A stretch of 23,025 nt of DNA from DASWJQ01 sp036397095 (GTDB lineage Bacteria > Chloroflexota > Anaerolineae > Anaerolineales > E44-bin32): the NCBI GenBank assembly GCA_036397095.1, contig DASWJQ010000098.1:1-23025 (forward strand), written 5' to 3'. Made by a program: the position numbers and the translations under genes. Positions 14,975 through 22,434 of this stretch are shown here, piece by piece. The notes below the pieces were generated by a model. It ran no database searches, was not told the origin of the DNA, and worked only from the letters and a program-made list of their open reading frames with translations. Each line of letters starts with the position of its first letter. Position 1 is the stretch's first letter.

Positions 14975-15267
14975 GGCTCGGCAGCCTCCGGCGGAAGCTG
15001 ATTGTCCCCTTCGTATTGGCAGGCCTTGACGGAGGTCCCGTTGGGCAGCATCACGCGGCATTCACCGCATACGCCGATGCCGCAGTAGTAGTTCCAGGTC
15101 TGTCTTTGGGCCAGGTTGGTCGGCGCCAGGCTCCGCCCCGGCTGGGGCCAGCCGGCGGCCAGCAGCGAGGAAGCCAGCGATTCCCCGGGTCGGCGCTCAA
15201 CTTCCTCGCCGACCAGCTGCATGCTGCTGGCTTGCTCGTGCCTTACCGCAGTCAGGCGCTTGAACAT
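14971..15267 (-). CDS. (2Fe-2S)-binding gamma subunit of amine dehydrogenase (HcnA/LhpF-like)
   Basis: A 98-residue plant-type ferredoxin subunit. Cysteines 62, 67, 70 and 83 (YCGIGVCGECRVMLPNG...KAC) give the C-x4-C-x2-C-x12-C cluster, and EEVERRPGESLASSLLAAG is the beta-grasp core. It carries electrons between the flavin centres and an acceptor, probably the quinone pool. ATG 15267 has GAGG about nine bases upstream and lies 17 bases from a strong hairpin. It is the first gene of the catabolic set and is coupled by GTGA overlap to the alpha gene. The gamma-alpha-beta order supports a single heterotrimeric or higher complex. Confidence 0.92.
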   Translation of the reverse strand: MFKRLTAVRHEQASSMQLVGEEVERRPGESLASSLLAAGWPQPGRSLAPTNLAQRQTWNYYCGIGVCGECRVMLPNGTSVKACQYEGDNQLPPEAAEP

Positions 15268-15283
15268 GTGTGTCGACCTCGCT

Positions 15284-15312
15284 GCGGCCGGCGGGTTGGA
15301 TCCGCCGGCCGC
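15284..15312 (-). promoter_or_regulatory. Perfect 11-bp inverted repeat in operon leader
   Basis: GCGGCCGGCGG (15284-15294) and CCGCCGGCCGC (15302-15312) pair perfectly around a seven-base loop. They lie just upstream of the ribosome site of the gamma-subunit gene. It lacks a T tract. It may be an operator, a 5'-end-protecting mRNA hairpin, or a translational control element. Confidence 0.6.
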
Positions 15313-15341
15313 GGCTCACGTCCCGCAGTGTGCGTGGTGGA

Positions 15342-15386
15342 TAGGTCTACCTAGAAAGCGTAGAGGAGAGGTGGGGGCTGCTACAA
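15342..15386 (-). promoter_or_regulatory. Possible promoter with adjacent inverted repeat
   Basis: On the minus strand TTGTAG (15381-15386) and TACGCT (15357-15362) are 18 bases apart and could serve as a sigma70-like -35/-10 pair. TAGGT-CT-ACCTA (15342-15353) follows at once and could be an operator or response-regulator site. The match is weak and only position supports it: a 194-base gap between the regulator gene and the first catabolic gene. Confidence 0.25.
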
Positions 15387-15461
15387 CCACCCAGAAGGGA
15401 CAATCTGTGGCCCGCTCGGGCCGGAGTGCGCTGGCGAATTATCGGGGCAGGAAGGAGGACG

Positions 15462-16103
15462 TCAGGCCAGACCGCGCCGGATGGCTTCGGCGGCGGCCCG
15501 CAGGCGGTTGGGCGCACCCAATTTCGTGGCGACCCGTTGGACCATGCGCTTGGCGGTCCGCTCGGAGCAGTGCAGATCCTGGCCAATGGCCCTGTTGGTC
15601 GATCCCCTCACCAGATGGCGCAGGATGACGAGATCTTCTTCGGTCAGACCGAGCTCATGGCGCAAATTGGCCTGGGCCTGCTCCTGAAGCTGGGGAATGA
15701 CGGTGTCGATCAGGCTGGCCGGCCAGCGGCGCTCGCCGCGGGAAACCTGCCGAATCGTCTCGGCCAAGTCCTGGTCGGCCGACTGTTTGAGAACGTAGGC
15801 GTACGCGCCCGCCCGGATAGCCTCGAGGACGTGCTCTTCGTGGGCGTAGGCGCTGACGATGATGATCCTGGTCTCGGGCGCATAATGCTGCAGCTGGTGG
15901 GCGACTTCGGTGCCGTCGACACCCGGCATGCGGATATCGAGCAGCACGATGTCCGGCTGGAGGGTGTTGACCGCCTCGATTGCCTCCGGCCCGTTGGAGG
16001 CCTCACCGACGACCTCGATGTCCGAATACGAGGACAGCATGCTCTGCAGCCCGCGGCGCAACAGGGCGTGGTCATCGACTACCAGCACGCGAATTTCACT
16101 CAT
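15462..16103 (-). CDS. NarL/FixJ-family response regulator
   Basis: A 213-residue two-component regulator. The receiver domain (about 1-120) has the acidic pair D10-D11, phospho-acceptor Asp56 in DIVLLDIRMPG, Ser84 in IIIVSAYAHEEH and the Lys in YVLKQS. The C-terminal LuxR-type helix-turn-helix (about 150-210: LTEEDLVILRHLVRGSTNRAIGQDL) has a slightly unusual recognition helix, SERTAKRMVQRV. The gene lies 28 bases after its presumed kinase gene and directly upstream of the catabolic genes, the natural candidates for its regulon. GAGGTGA provides a distant ribosome site before ATG 16103. Confidence 0.93.
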   Translation of the reverse strand: MSEIRVLVVDDHALLRRGLQSMLSSYSDIEVVGEASNGPEAIEAVNTLQPDIVLLDIRMPGVDGTEVAHQLQHYAPETRIIIVSAYAHEEHVLEAIRAGAYAYVLKQSADQDLAETIRQVSRGERRWPASLIDTVIPQLQEQAQANLRHELGLTEEDLVILRHLVRGSTNRAIGQDLHCSERTAKRMVQRVATKLGAPNRLRAAAEAIRRGLA

Positions 16104-16131
16104 CGGACGCCGTTCACCTCAGACCAGCCCT

Positions 16132-18030
16132 TCACCGGCCGATGTCGCGGAAGATCACCCGCGTCCCCTCCGCCGGGTCCGAATGCACTTCCATGCACCC
16201 CCCATTGTCTTCCGCCCGCTGGCGCATGCTCAGGAGCCCCAGATGCTGGACACGGGCCTCGCCGCCAAATTGAGACGCGTCGAAGCCGCGCCCGTTGTCG
16301 GCCACCTCGGCCGACAGAGTCTTCTCATGAAACTTGACCGACACCGAAACCGAGGTCGCCTTAGCGTGGGAGGCCACATTTTGCAGCGCCTCGAGCACGA
16401 TCCGGTAGACATCGGTCTCGATGTCCGGCGCCAACCTGAACGGCTCGCCGGCCACTTTCAGGCTGCATTCGATTCCGGTCAGCTGCTGAAAACGGCGCAC
16501 GTGGTCCTGCAGGCTGGTTAGAAGCCCCATTTCATCGAGCGCTGGGGGCCGCAGGTCGTAGACCACCCGGCGCAGCTCGGTCTCCAGCTCGTCGAGCGCC
16601 TGGCGGGCGGCCTCCAGTTTGGCGGTACTGTCGGCGGCTGCGCTCCCCGGCAGCATGTTGCGGGCCGCCTGCATCTCGTAGCGGATGGCGCCCGCCAGCT
16701 GCAGCACCCCGTCGTGGATGTCCAGGGCGATCCGGCTGCGCTCCTGCTCCTGGATGCGGATCGTGTTGGTCAACAACAGGCGCAACTGCTCGGCCTTGGC
16801 GGCAATCTCTTCCTTGGCCGCCGCCAGCTCCCTGGTGCGCTCTTCAACCTTGCGCTCCAGCTCATGGCCGAACTGCTTGACCTGAAGGTGCAGATCGGCG
16901 TTGACGATGGCGATGCTGGCCAGGTCGGCGAACATGCCCAGCAGCCATAGATCCTGCTGGTCGAACGGCCGCTCCTCGAGCGGCTTATCGACGATCAATG
17001 CCCCGATCACCTGTCCCTGCCAGGCCAAGGGGGCGCCCATCACACGCGGGTTGGTCGTCCGGCTGAAGATCTCCGCCTTGCCCGGCCAATTGACATAATC
17101 ATTGACGATCATGGGCTCGCCGGATTCGACCACCTTGCCGGTGACGCCCTCGCCCAGCTTGAGCGAGACCCCGGTCCAATCGCGCCAGGTATTGTAGTTG
17201 GCCAGATTATGGATCTGCTGCAGCTCGGGGTCGTACACAAAGATGGCAGCGGTGCTGACCCCCAGCAGGCTGGCGCCGCGGCGCAGCAGCGCCTCCAGCA
17301 GCTTGGCCTTGTCCAGTTCCGAGACCAGGTCGAGCGAAGTCTCATGCAACGCGACGACGGCATCAAAGCGGGTCTTGGTCTCGCGCAGCAGCCTGGCGTT
17401 CTCGACGGCGACGGCCGCCTGGTTGGCGATCACCTGGATGGCGTTGATTTCCTCCCTGTCGAACTCCGGGGGCTGCCCACGCGCCACCAACAGCACACCG
17501 AGGGCCCGCCCGCGCACCAACAGGGGGGTGGCCAGCTCCGTGGTCGGCGCGGTCGCCCCGGACTTTTCCCCTGAATCCGGCACCAGCCGGCTGGCCTGCG
17601 AGGCGCGGCCGCTGCTGGCCGCCTGCTCAACCAGCGATCCTGCCGGCAACCCCAACTGCAGGCCGCGCGCCTCCAACCAGTCCGGGGCCTGACCGCCGAA
17701 CTCGCGCAGCGCCAGCTTGATGGCCTCGTCGTCGGTCAGGTAGAGCATGGTCCGCTGGAACCCCAGGTTGCTTTGGATACAGGCCACAATGCGGAACAAG
17801 GCGCTGGTCATGTCGGGCGAATCGCCCTGCTCCTGGCTGACGGCAATCAGCGTTTCGAGGTATTCGGCGCGCCGTCGGTAGGACCGGCGCAGACCCAGCA
17901 GCCGGCGCAGAGAGGCGCGTTGGCCGGCCACCGGCGCCGGGCCGGCGCCGTGCCCTCGACCGGCACCTGCGGCCAGTGCTCGTCCGAGCGTTCCAAAGAG
18001 ACTGCGGGCCTGGCGGATGATCGTGTTCAA
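16132..18030 (-). CDS. Soluble GAF-GAF sensor histidine kinase (NarX/HPK7 class)
   Basis: A 632-residue kinase without convincing membrane helices. A low-complexity Gly/Ala/Arg N-terminus precedes GAF domain 1 (about 60-215) and GAF domain 2 (about 225-380). A coiled coil (about 385-430) follows, then the HisKA_3 dimerisation domain with phospho-acceptor His439 (ALDIHDGVLQLAG) and a HATPase_c domain with the N-box EALQN (N551) and DNGRGFD (578-584). It would phosphorylate the adjacent NarL-type regulator in response to a cytoplasmic ligand, redox state or small molecule. The start is TTG at 18030, with no clear ribosome site, so it could begin slightly downstream. Confidence 0.92.
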   Translation of the reverse strand: MNTIIRQARSLFGTLGRALAAGAGRGHGAGPAPVAGQRASLRRLLGLRRSYRRRAEYLETLIAVSQEQGDSPDMTSALFRIVACIQSNLGFQRTMLYLTDDEAIKLALREFGGQAPDWLEARGLQLGLPAGSLVEQAASSGRASQASRLVPDSGEKSGATAPTTELATPLLVRGRALGVLLVARGQPPEFDREEINAIQVIANQAAVAVENARLLRETKTRFDAVVALHETSLDLVSELDKAKLLEALLRRGASLLGVSTAAIFVYDPELQQIHNLANYNTWRDWTGVSLKLGEGVTGKVVESGEPMIVNDYVNWPGKAEIFSRTTNPRVMGAPLAWQGQVIGALIVDKPLEERPFDQQDLWLLGMFADLASIAIVNADLHLQVKQFGHELERKVEERTRELAAAKEEIAAKAEQLRLLLTNTIRIQEQERSRIALDIHDGVLQLAGAIRYEMQAARNMLPGSAAADSTAKLEAARQALDELETELRRVVYDLRPPALDEMGLLTSLQDHVRRFQQLTGIECSLKVAGEPFRLAPDIETDVYRIVLEALQNVASHAKATSVSVSVKFHEKTLSAEVADNGRGFDASQFGGEARVQHLGLLSMRQRAEDNGGCMEVHSDPAEGTRVIFRDIGR

Positions 18031-18175
18031 AGTTTGGTACCTGGTCGCGGCGGGCCGGAAAGTCTGCCTGCCCGCCCTAGGCGTTGGTTCAGGATACTAT
18101 CACAGCAGCAACCGGCCACCAGCCAGCAGTCGAAATCCCGGCAGGCAGGGTTTCCCAGGTCCCGGATCCACGCGC

Positions 18176-18400
18176 TCACACTGGGCCGTCCGGCGGCCCA
18201 TGCCATGTGACTTTCCGGCGAAACAAAGCCCGCAGGTCTGATCCGCCCTCGGTAAGACAAAGAATGACGATGGCAGCAAGGAACGGGCCATACGACAGGA
18301 TTCCGCCATCTGGGAAGGGTATGGACCACCAACCGAGTGCGTAAGCGAGTAGGACAAACCAAGCTAGCGGATGTGACTCCGTGAATCTTCGTAAGGTAGC
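18176..18400 (-). pseudogene. N-terminal fragment of a CPBP-family intramembrane protease
   Basis: A 74-codon open stretch starting with ATLRRFTESHPLAWF and continuing VLLAYALGWWSIPFP, GPFLAAIVILCLTEG and LRALFRRKVTWHG. This is the typical first two membrane segments and the cytoplasmic loop (LRxLxRRxxxW) of CPBP/CAAX-type proteases. The catalytic EExxxR and HxxxN parts are missing because a TGA follows at 18176. No ATG, GTG or TTG start fits well after the upstream in-frame TAG. It lies between the repeat copy at 18450-18665 and the kinase gene and seems to be the decayed last cassette of the right-hand array. Bases 18031-18175 hold no recognisable gene. Confidence 0.55.
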
Positions 18401-18449
18401 CTATGCTTCTCCCTCTGTACGCTTGTGTGCTACGGACAGGTGTTGAGCG

Positions 18450-18665
18450 GCCTAACCCATTCGAGCTGAGCGGCCCGCCTGTCATCTTTCGCCCAAAGCC
18501 GCCAAACTGCCGGGACGGATCCATCAAGTGGCAACCCGGACCGCGGGAGCCTGCCCTGAGCTTGTCGAAGGGTGAGCGAAGCCGAAGCATCCGCTCTCGT
18601 AGATCCCGCGTTGTATGCGGGGCAGTCGAAGATCCAGTGCTCCTGACTGGGCGAGTTGTCAGGCG
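18450..18665 (-). repeat. Copy 2 of ~210-bp attC-like repeat
   Basis: On the minus strand it starts GCCTGACAACTCGCCC (R''-like with one mismatch in the AAC core) and ends GGGTTAGGC, whose GTTAGGC fits the R' consensus GTTRRRY exactly. It includes the insert CTTGTCGAAGGG that copy 5 lacks. It lies 52 bases after the stop of the small membrane protein gene and before the CPBP fragment. Confidence 0.82.
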
Positions 18666-18717
18666 GGCTCGCACCACATATTCCTGAAGGCATAGAGGCG
18701 GGCAGTTTAATAGTTGC

Positions 18718-19170
18718 TCACAAGAGAGCTACCACAACAGCCGTCAGGGCCACGCCGGCAAGAGCAATAAACAAGTCCAGCGCGAGCCAGACGTGGTGCA
18801 AGTGGATCCGCATCAGCCGTGGGAAGCGATTCCGGTTAATTTCCAGGGCCTCCTTTACCATTCTATCGACCTGGATCTCCGGATGGAGCTCATAGAGCCG
18901 CCTTCGCCAAGCCCATGCGAGTTCCATGTGGAGCTTGCTGCGTTCATACAGTTTTTCAGAGGCAATCCCACCGAAGATACCCAACACGATCAGCAATACT
19001 GTGAGGGGGAGCGAATCGCGACTTAGCCCGAATTGGGCGAGGAGCCCAAGCACGGCAGAGGCAATCAGGAAGACGATGTTGGAAAATGCCGTGCGCTGAT
19101 CCTCCTCTTGCCTTACCTGCCTCCAGTCCTCTTCAAAGAACTTGAGAAGCACGTCAGAATCATCCGCCAT
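18718..19170 (-). CDS. Small membrane protein of unknown function
   Basis: A 150-residue protein not assignable to a named family with confidence. The N-terminal 27 residues are charged (MADDSDVLLKFFEEDWRQVRQEEDQR). Hydrophobic segments follow at about 28-48, 53-72 and 127-149. The middle region is cytoplasmic-type and basic (WAWRRRLYELHPEIQVDRMVKEALEINRNRFPRL). ATG 19170 is chosen because GGGAGGG lies five bases upstream; longer in-frame extensions run into the preceding repeat. It is a cassette-type gene: same strand as its neighbours, repeat copies on both sides and no functional link to them. A distant likeness to SLATT-type membrane effectors was considered but not supported by a diagnostic motif. 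Confidence 0.75.
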   Translation of the reverse strand: MADDSDVLLKFFEEDWRQVRQEEDQRTAFSNIVFLIASAVLGLLAQFGLSRDSLPLTVLLIVLGIFGGIASEKLYERSKLHMELAWAWRRRLYELHPEIQVDRMVKEALEINRNRFPRLMRIHLHHVWLALDLFIALAGVALTAVVVALL

Positions 19171-19199
19171 CAAATCCCTCCCGAAAACACGATGGCCCA

Positions 19200-19413
19200 C
19201 CTTGCGCTTTCGAGCTGAGCGGCCCGCAGTCCATCTTACACCCAAATCCCCCACCCTGCCTGGCCGGACCCAGCAATCAACACCCCGGCCGGCGGGAACC
19301 TGCCCTGAGCTTGTCGAAGGGTGAGCACAGCAGAAACATCCACTCTCGTAGATCCCGCGTTGTTTGCGGGGCAGTCGAAGATCCAGTGCTCCTGACTGGG
19401 CGAGTCGTTAAGT
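19200..19413 (-). repeat. Copy 3 of ~210-bp attC-like repeat
   Basis: It starts on the minus strand with CTTAACGACTCGCCC and ends GAAAGCGCAAGG. The terminal GTTA of the other copies has decayed to GCAA, so an R' function here is doubtful. The interior is closely related to copies 1 and 2, including the CTTGTCGAAGGG segment. It follows the fasciclin-like gene and precedes the membrane-protein gene. Confidence 0.8.
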
Positions 19414-19525
19414 GCCAATTGCTGTACGTTTCGATTGTCCTACCTATGCGAGTTCGACGAGAAATCTCCAAACCCAAGAGAACTGTAGCAGCTTGGCGGT
19501 GAACGTCCAATAGGTGGGGGATTGA

Positions 19526-20233
19526 TCAGTCAATCGCGTCTAGAACCGCGTGAGGCATGACAACGCCACCGATCACATGGATGTACCCGTTCGAAGTCCG
19601 CAGGTCGGCTTGCAGGATCGGGCATCCGCCCCACGTTGGAGGATCAAGGGTGAGATCCACAGCTGCGCCAGGTGAAGTTGACCATGTACGTTGGGGACCC
19701 GCAACGAACTCAGAGGACGGATAGAGCCGATGCACATAATGGTGACCGAGCCAAGTGTAGCGGGTGCGATTGTCCAACTGGCCTTCATCAAGTGCTCGTC
19801 GAATTTGGGGCTCGAGGTCCTCGAACCCAGCGTCAGTCGGAACAAAGATCGTGACGCCTTCGCGATCGTCTCCCATTCTTTGAGGTGGCCAATCCCATAT
19901 GTCCAACCAGGATAGACGCGATCCGCCTTCCATAATGCCGGTGAGCGTCTCTCCCGCGAGCGAATGAAACTGTGTAAACCGGCTATCTGAGCGGAGCACC
20001 TCCGCGAGAGTCAACAGCCGAGCTTCGGTGGGCTTAACAATGTCGAGCGAGTCCAGGGATTCCGCCGATGCTGTCTCCGCCCGAATGCCCATGCATTCGA
20101 TCGCGGCCGTTGCGGCTGTCGGGGTTGGGCTGGCACTGCCGGTGGGAGATGCCGAGGAGTTCCCACTTCCGCTGCACCCTACTGCGGTAAGAGTGAAGGA
20201 GAACAAGATCGCCAGGGAGCTCCTCAAACCCAT
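19526..20233 (-). CDS. Fasciclin (FAS1)-domain lipoprotein
   Basis: A 235-residue secreted lipoprotein. A short signal sequence (MGLRSSLAILFSFTLTAVGC) ends in a lipobox with Cys20, followed by a Ser/Pro/Thr-rich linker. The FAS1 fold is recognisable from TLAEVLRSDSRFTQF, VTIFVPTDAGFEDL, the YTWLGHHYV segment and the closing ADLRTSNGYIHVIGGVVMP. FAS1 domains mediate surface adhesion or matrix contacts. An upstream in-frame ATG (20263) would add ten residues. The ribosome site is weak for both starts; the shorter start gives a more standard signal peptide. The 5' region (20234-20430) has no other gene. It is a cassette-like neighbour with no visible link to adjacent genes. Confidence 0.82.
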   Translation of the reverse strand: MGLRSSLAILFSFTLTAVGCSGSGNSSASPTGSASPTPTAATAAIECMGIRAETASAESLDSLDIVKPTEARLLTLAEVLRSDSRFTQFHSLAGETLTGIMEGGSRLSWLDIWDWPPQRMGDDREGVTIFVPTDAGFEDLEPQIRRALDEGQLDNRTRYTWLGHHYVHRLYPSSEFVAGPQRTWSTSPGAAVDLTLDPPTWGGCPILQADLRTSNGYIHVIGGVVMPHAVLDAID

Positions 20234-20432
20234 TGTTGCATCACGAATTCTCCGTAGGCCCATTGCGACGAGTAAGCGACTGATCGAGTATCGGCCAACC
20301 CGACCGCTGGATAGACAGATCCGCGGCCCATTGCCTGACGCATCAAGCGCTTCTCAGATACGCTGGTAGTAGTTCGTTCGACAGCATTTCGCGGCGATTC
20401 CTGTTGACCTTCATACTAGCATGCGATTAGGC

Positions 20433-20492
20433 GCCTACCGATTGACCTCACCCGCCGCACACAGCGCGGTCGGGTGGAGCGACTTGTTCGGC
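20433..20492 (-). repeat. 60-bp attC-like recombination site
   Basis: On the minus strand it reads GCCGAAC (R''), AAGTCGCT, a stem CCACCCGACCGC pairing with GCGGCGGGTGA around a short TGTGT-type loop, and TCAATCG followed by GGTAGGC (R', where GTTAGGC is expected). Length and layout match classical integron attC sites. The derived peptide NKSLHPTALCAAGEVNR is a well-known artefact of such sites in databases. It lies 67 bases after the DUF1801 gene. Confidence 0.72.
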
Positions 20493-20559
20493 GGCGTCAT
20501 CCCGGGGAGAGGGCACGTCTCCATGCAGCATCCCCATTGGTGCAAGAGACTGGTGGAGG

Positions 20560-20949
20560 TCAGCAGGTGGCTTCCATCCAGCTTTTGACGAGACTGGTGA
20601 GTTTGGTCTTCTTCGCACGGATGTCCGCTTGGTCCTTGAACGTGACTGCGGCGCGGTCGTCGGCGAGCCATTCGAAGAGGCCGGTGTCGTCGTTGAAGAC
20701 GAACGCGTCCGTGCGTTTCTTTGCGCCCCGGTGGAAGATGAGCTGGACAACGTCCTTGGGCTGCAGGCGAAAGGTGACCCGGTCGTCATCATAGCCGTAA
20801 CTCGGAGCGTTCCACTTGATACGCTCGACCAGCTTCTTGTCGGCGGTGCGGACGATTGCGCGGATTGCCTGGATGTCGTCCTTGCGTTTGTGCTTCAAGT
20901 CGCGCAGGAACGCATCGACGTCTGCCTTTGCACTTGACTTGGCCGCCAC
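20560..20949 (-). CDS. DUF1801 (YdhG-like) domain protein
   Basis: A 129-residue protein with the DUF1801 pattern: DVDAFLRDLKHKRKDDIQAIRAIV, then KKLVERIKWNAPSYGYDDDRVTFRLQPKDVVQLIFHRG, and a C-terminal FKDQADIRAKKTKLTSLVKSWMEA. This gives the compact alpha-beta fold with the conserved IKWNAPSY motif. The start chosen is GTG at 20949 because CTCCCT (20959-20964, AGGGAG on the minus strand) is nine bases away; an ATG at 20991 would add 14 residues. It is cytoplasmic and biochemically uncharacterised; some relatives are iron-chaperone-like. It is flanked by a 60-bp attC-like site downstream and a truncated repeat copy upstream. Confidence 0.85.
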   Translation of the reverse strand: MAAKSSAKADVDAFLRDLKHKRKDDIQAIRAIVRTADKKLVERIKWNAPSYGYDDDRVTFRLQPKDVVQLIFHRGAKKRTDAFVFNDDTGLFEWLADDRAAVTFKDQADIRAKKTKLTSLVKSWMEATC

Positions 20950-21009
20950 GGTGGTTTTCTCCCTATGAAGTCGAGCGGCGAGGCGCTGCATCCGAGCCTC
21001 TTAACCGCC

Positions 21010-21156
21010 GCCGAACACCTTCGAGCTGAGCGGGCCACCTTCCATCTTTCACCCAAAGCCACCAGTCTACCTGGCCGGACCCAACACTCAACAGCCCGGG
21101 CCGCGAGAGACCGTGCTGATCGCAGCTGAAGCATCCGCTCGAGCGAAATATTAGCC
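21010..21156 (-). repeat. Copy 4 of attC-like repeat, internally truncated
   Basis: Minus-strand ends are GGCTAAT (21156) and GTGTTCGGC (21010). The distal half (GGTCCGGCCAGG ... CCGCTCAGCTCGAA) is well conserved with the full copies. The proximal half containing CAGTCAGGAGCACTGGATCTTCGACTG is deleted. It begins nine bases after the stop of the flavin monooxygenase gene. Confidence 0.72.
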
Positions 21157-21165
21157 GGATTGCGT

Positions 21166-22434
21166 TTAGCCGAGGTAGTTTTCGATATGTTGCACGATAT
21201 GGGCAGCGTCCTCGGACACGCCATACAGGATGCCACTCTTTCGCTTGGAGAGCCATGGAAAACCGATGACGTAGAGACCCGGGCTCTCCGTAATGCCGGC
21301 TCGATGGCGCGGTTCGCCCCGATCGTCGAATACGTCCAGTTTTACCCAACTCCAATCAGCGTCGAAGCCAGTGCACCAGACCAGGCTAGCTACCCCCGCC
21401 TTGCGCAGATCGAGTGTTTCTATATCGCCAGAACCGTCAAGGTCCACAAGCGCAGGCTCGCCCGGATCCGGTAAGGCTGGATCAGCGTGCATCCCAGTGC
21501 GCTCAATGAAGTCATCGATGGCAGTCTTGAAGGCTTGTGATTTTTCGTCGGCGAAATCGATGCATTCCTGCAAATTGTTCCCCAGCTCCAGAATGTGGCC
21601 CTCAACATTTTGTACGCGTCCAAGCAAAGTCGCGCCATCATTCGCCAATGATTGCAGGCTGACCGTATGGCCGCCATCCGTTCCCGATACTTGCGGCTGA
21701 GCCGCATATTGTATTGATGGATCCTCCAGTTCATCAACCCTCGCTTCGAAAAACCTCATGTCTCGCCACCAATCGAAGATTTCCCGACCGCGATACACAC
21801 GAGGAATCCGACCTACACGGCTCGCGCAAACATATACCTTGCGCCCGGCGTTGATCAGATCCTCTGCGATTTGGCACCCCGATTGGCCACTCCCCACGAC
21901 AACGACAGCCCCGTCTGGAAGTGCTTCCGGATCCCTGTAGGCTCCCGATGCCAGGGATTTGATATCGCCTGACAATCGCTGCGCCATGGCAGGCACTCGC
22001 GGTCGACTCATGCTCCCCGTTGCAAGCACTACGACAGCGGAAAGGATAGTGTCTGTGTCTGTGCGAAGCTTGTATCCGCCTACGACCGACTTATCCAACG
22101 AGACCACATTGGTATGCTGCCTGATGGGAAGGTCGAACCTTCTGGCGTAATCTTCGAAGTATTCTGTCAGGCTATCGCGGTGGCTGAAACCATCCGGGAT
22201 CTCCGAGGGGAAGTGCATCCCGGCCAGTCCGTTTGACCAGTTGGGTGTGTTCAGATGGAAAGAGTTCCATCTTTGCGAACGCCAGGACTCACCGATTCTG
22301 CCTCGCTCCAGCACTTGGTGCTGAATACGCGCTTGAGCAAGCAGGTAGCTGACAACAAGTCCCGCCTGACCAGCGCCGACTATCACAACGTCGATCGCCT
22401 CCCTCGCACGCAGCCTGCCTGGCCTAGCCGTCAC
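21166..22434 (-). CDS. Flavin-containing monooxygenase (class B, NAD(P)/FAD)
   Basis: A 422-residue enzyme. GAGQAG (20-25) binds FAD and GSGQSG (181-186) binds NAD(P)H. ATGSMSRPRVP (138-148) and WCTGFDADWSW mark the FMO/YhhX-type linker motifs, and ESPGLYVIGFPWLSKRKSGILYGVSEDAAHIV closes the fold. It is expected to hydroxylate or oxygenate a small organic substrate in the cytoplasm; the substrate is unknown. The start is GTG at 22434, the only in-frame choice after an upstream TAA, and it has a poor ribosome site. A nine-codon upstream reading frame with a strong ribosome site overlaps it. The base composition is visibly less GC-rich than in the core operon, consistent with a mobile cassette. 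Confidence 0.9.
   Translation of the reverse strand: MTARPGRLRAREAIDVVIVGAGQAGLVVSYLLAQARIQHQVLERGRIGESWRSQRWNSFHLNTPNWSNGLAGMHFPSEIPDGFSHRDSLTEYFEDYARRFDLPIRQHTNVVSLDKSVVGGYKLRTDTDTILSAVVVLATGSMSRPRVPAMAQRLSGDIKSLASGAYRDPEALPDGAVVVVGSGQSGCQIAEDLINAGRKVYVCASRVGRIPRVYRGREIFDWWRDMRFFEARVDELEDPSIQYAAQPQVSGTDGGHTVSLQSLANDGATLLGRVQNVEGHILELGNNLQECIDFADEKSQAFKTAIDDFIERTGMHADPALPDPGEPALVDLDGSGDIETLDLRKAGVASLVWCTGFDADWSWVKLDVFDDRGEPRHRAGITESPGLYVIGFPWLSKRKSGILYGVSEDAAHIVQHIENYLG

Noticed and set aside
13529..15267. Hydrogen cyanide synthase hcnABC
   Set aside because: Subunit architecture matches, but catabolic neighbours and a DapA-family partner fit opine or D-hydroxyproline-type dehydrogenases better; sequence alone cannot exclude it.
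18403..18693. Small ORFs containing LSLSKGERSRSI and LRQAQGR within repeat copies
   Set aside because: They arise from the repeat itself and recur in every copy; there is no sign of selection for protein.
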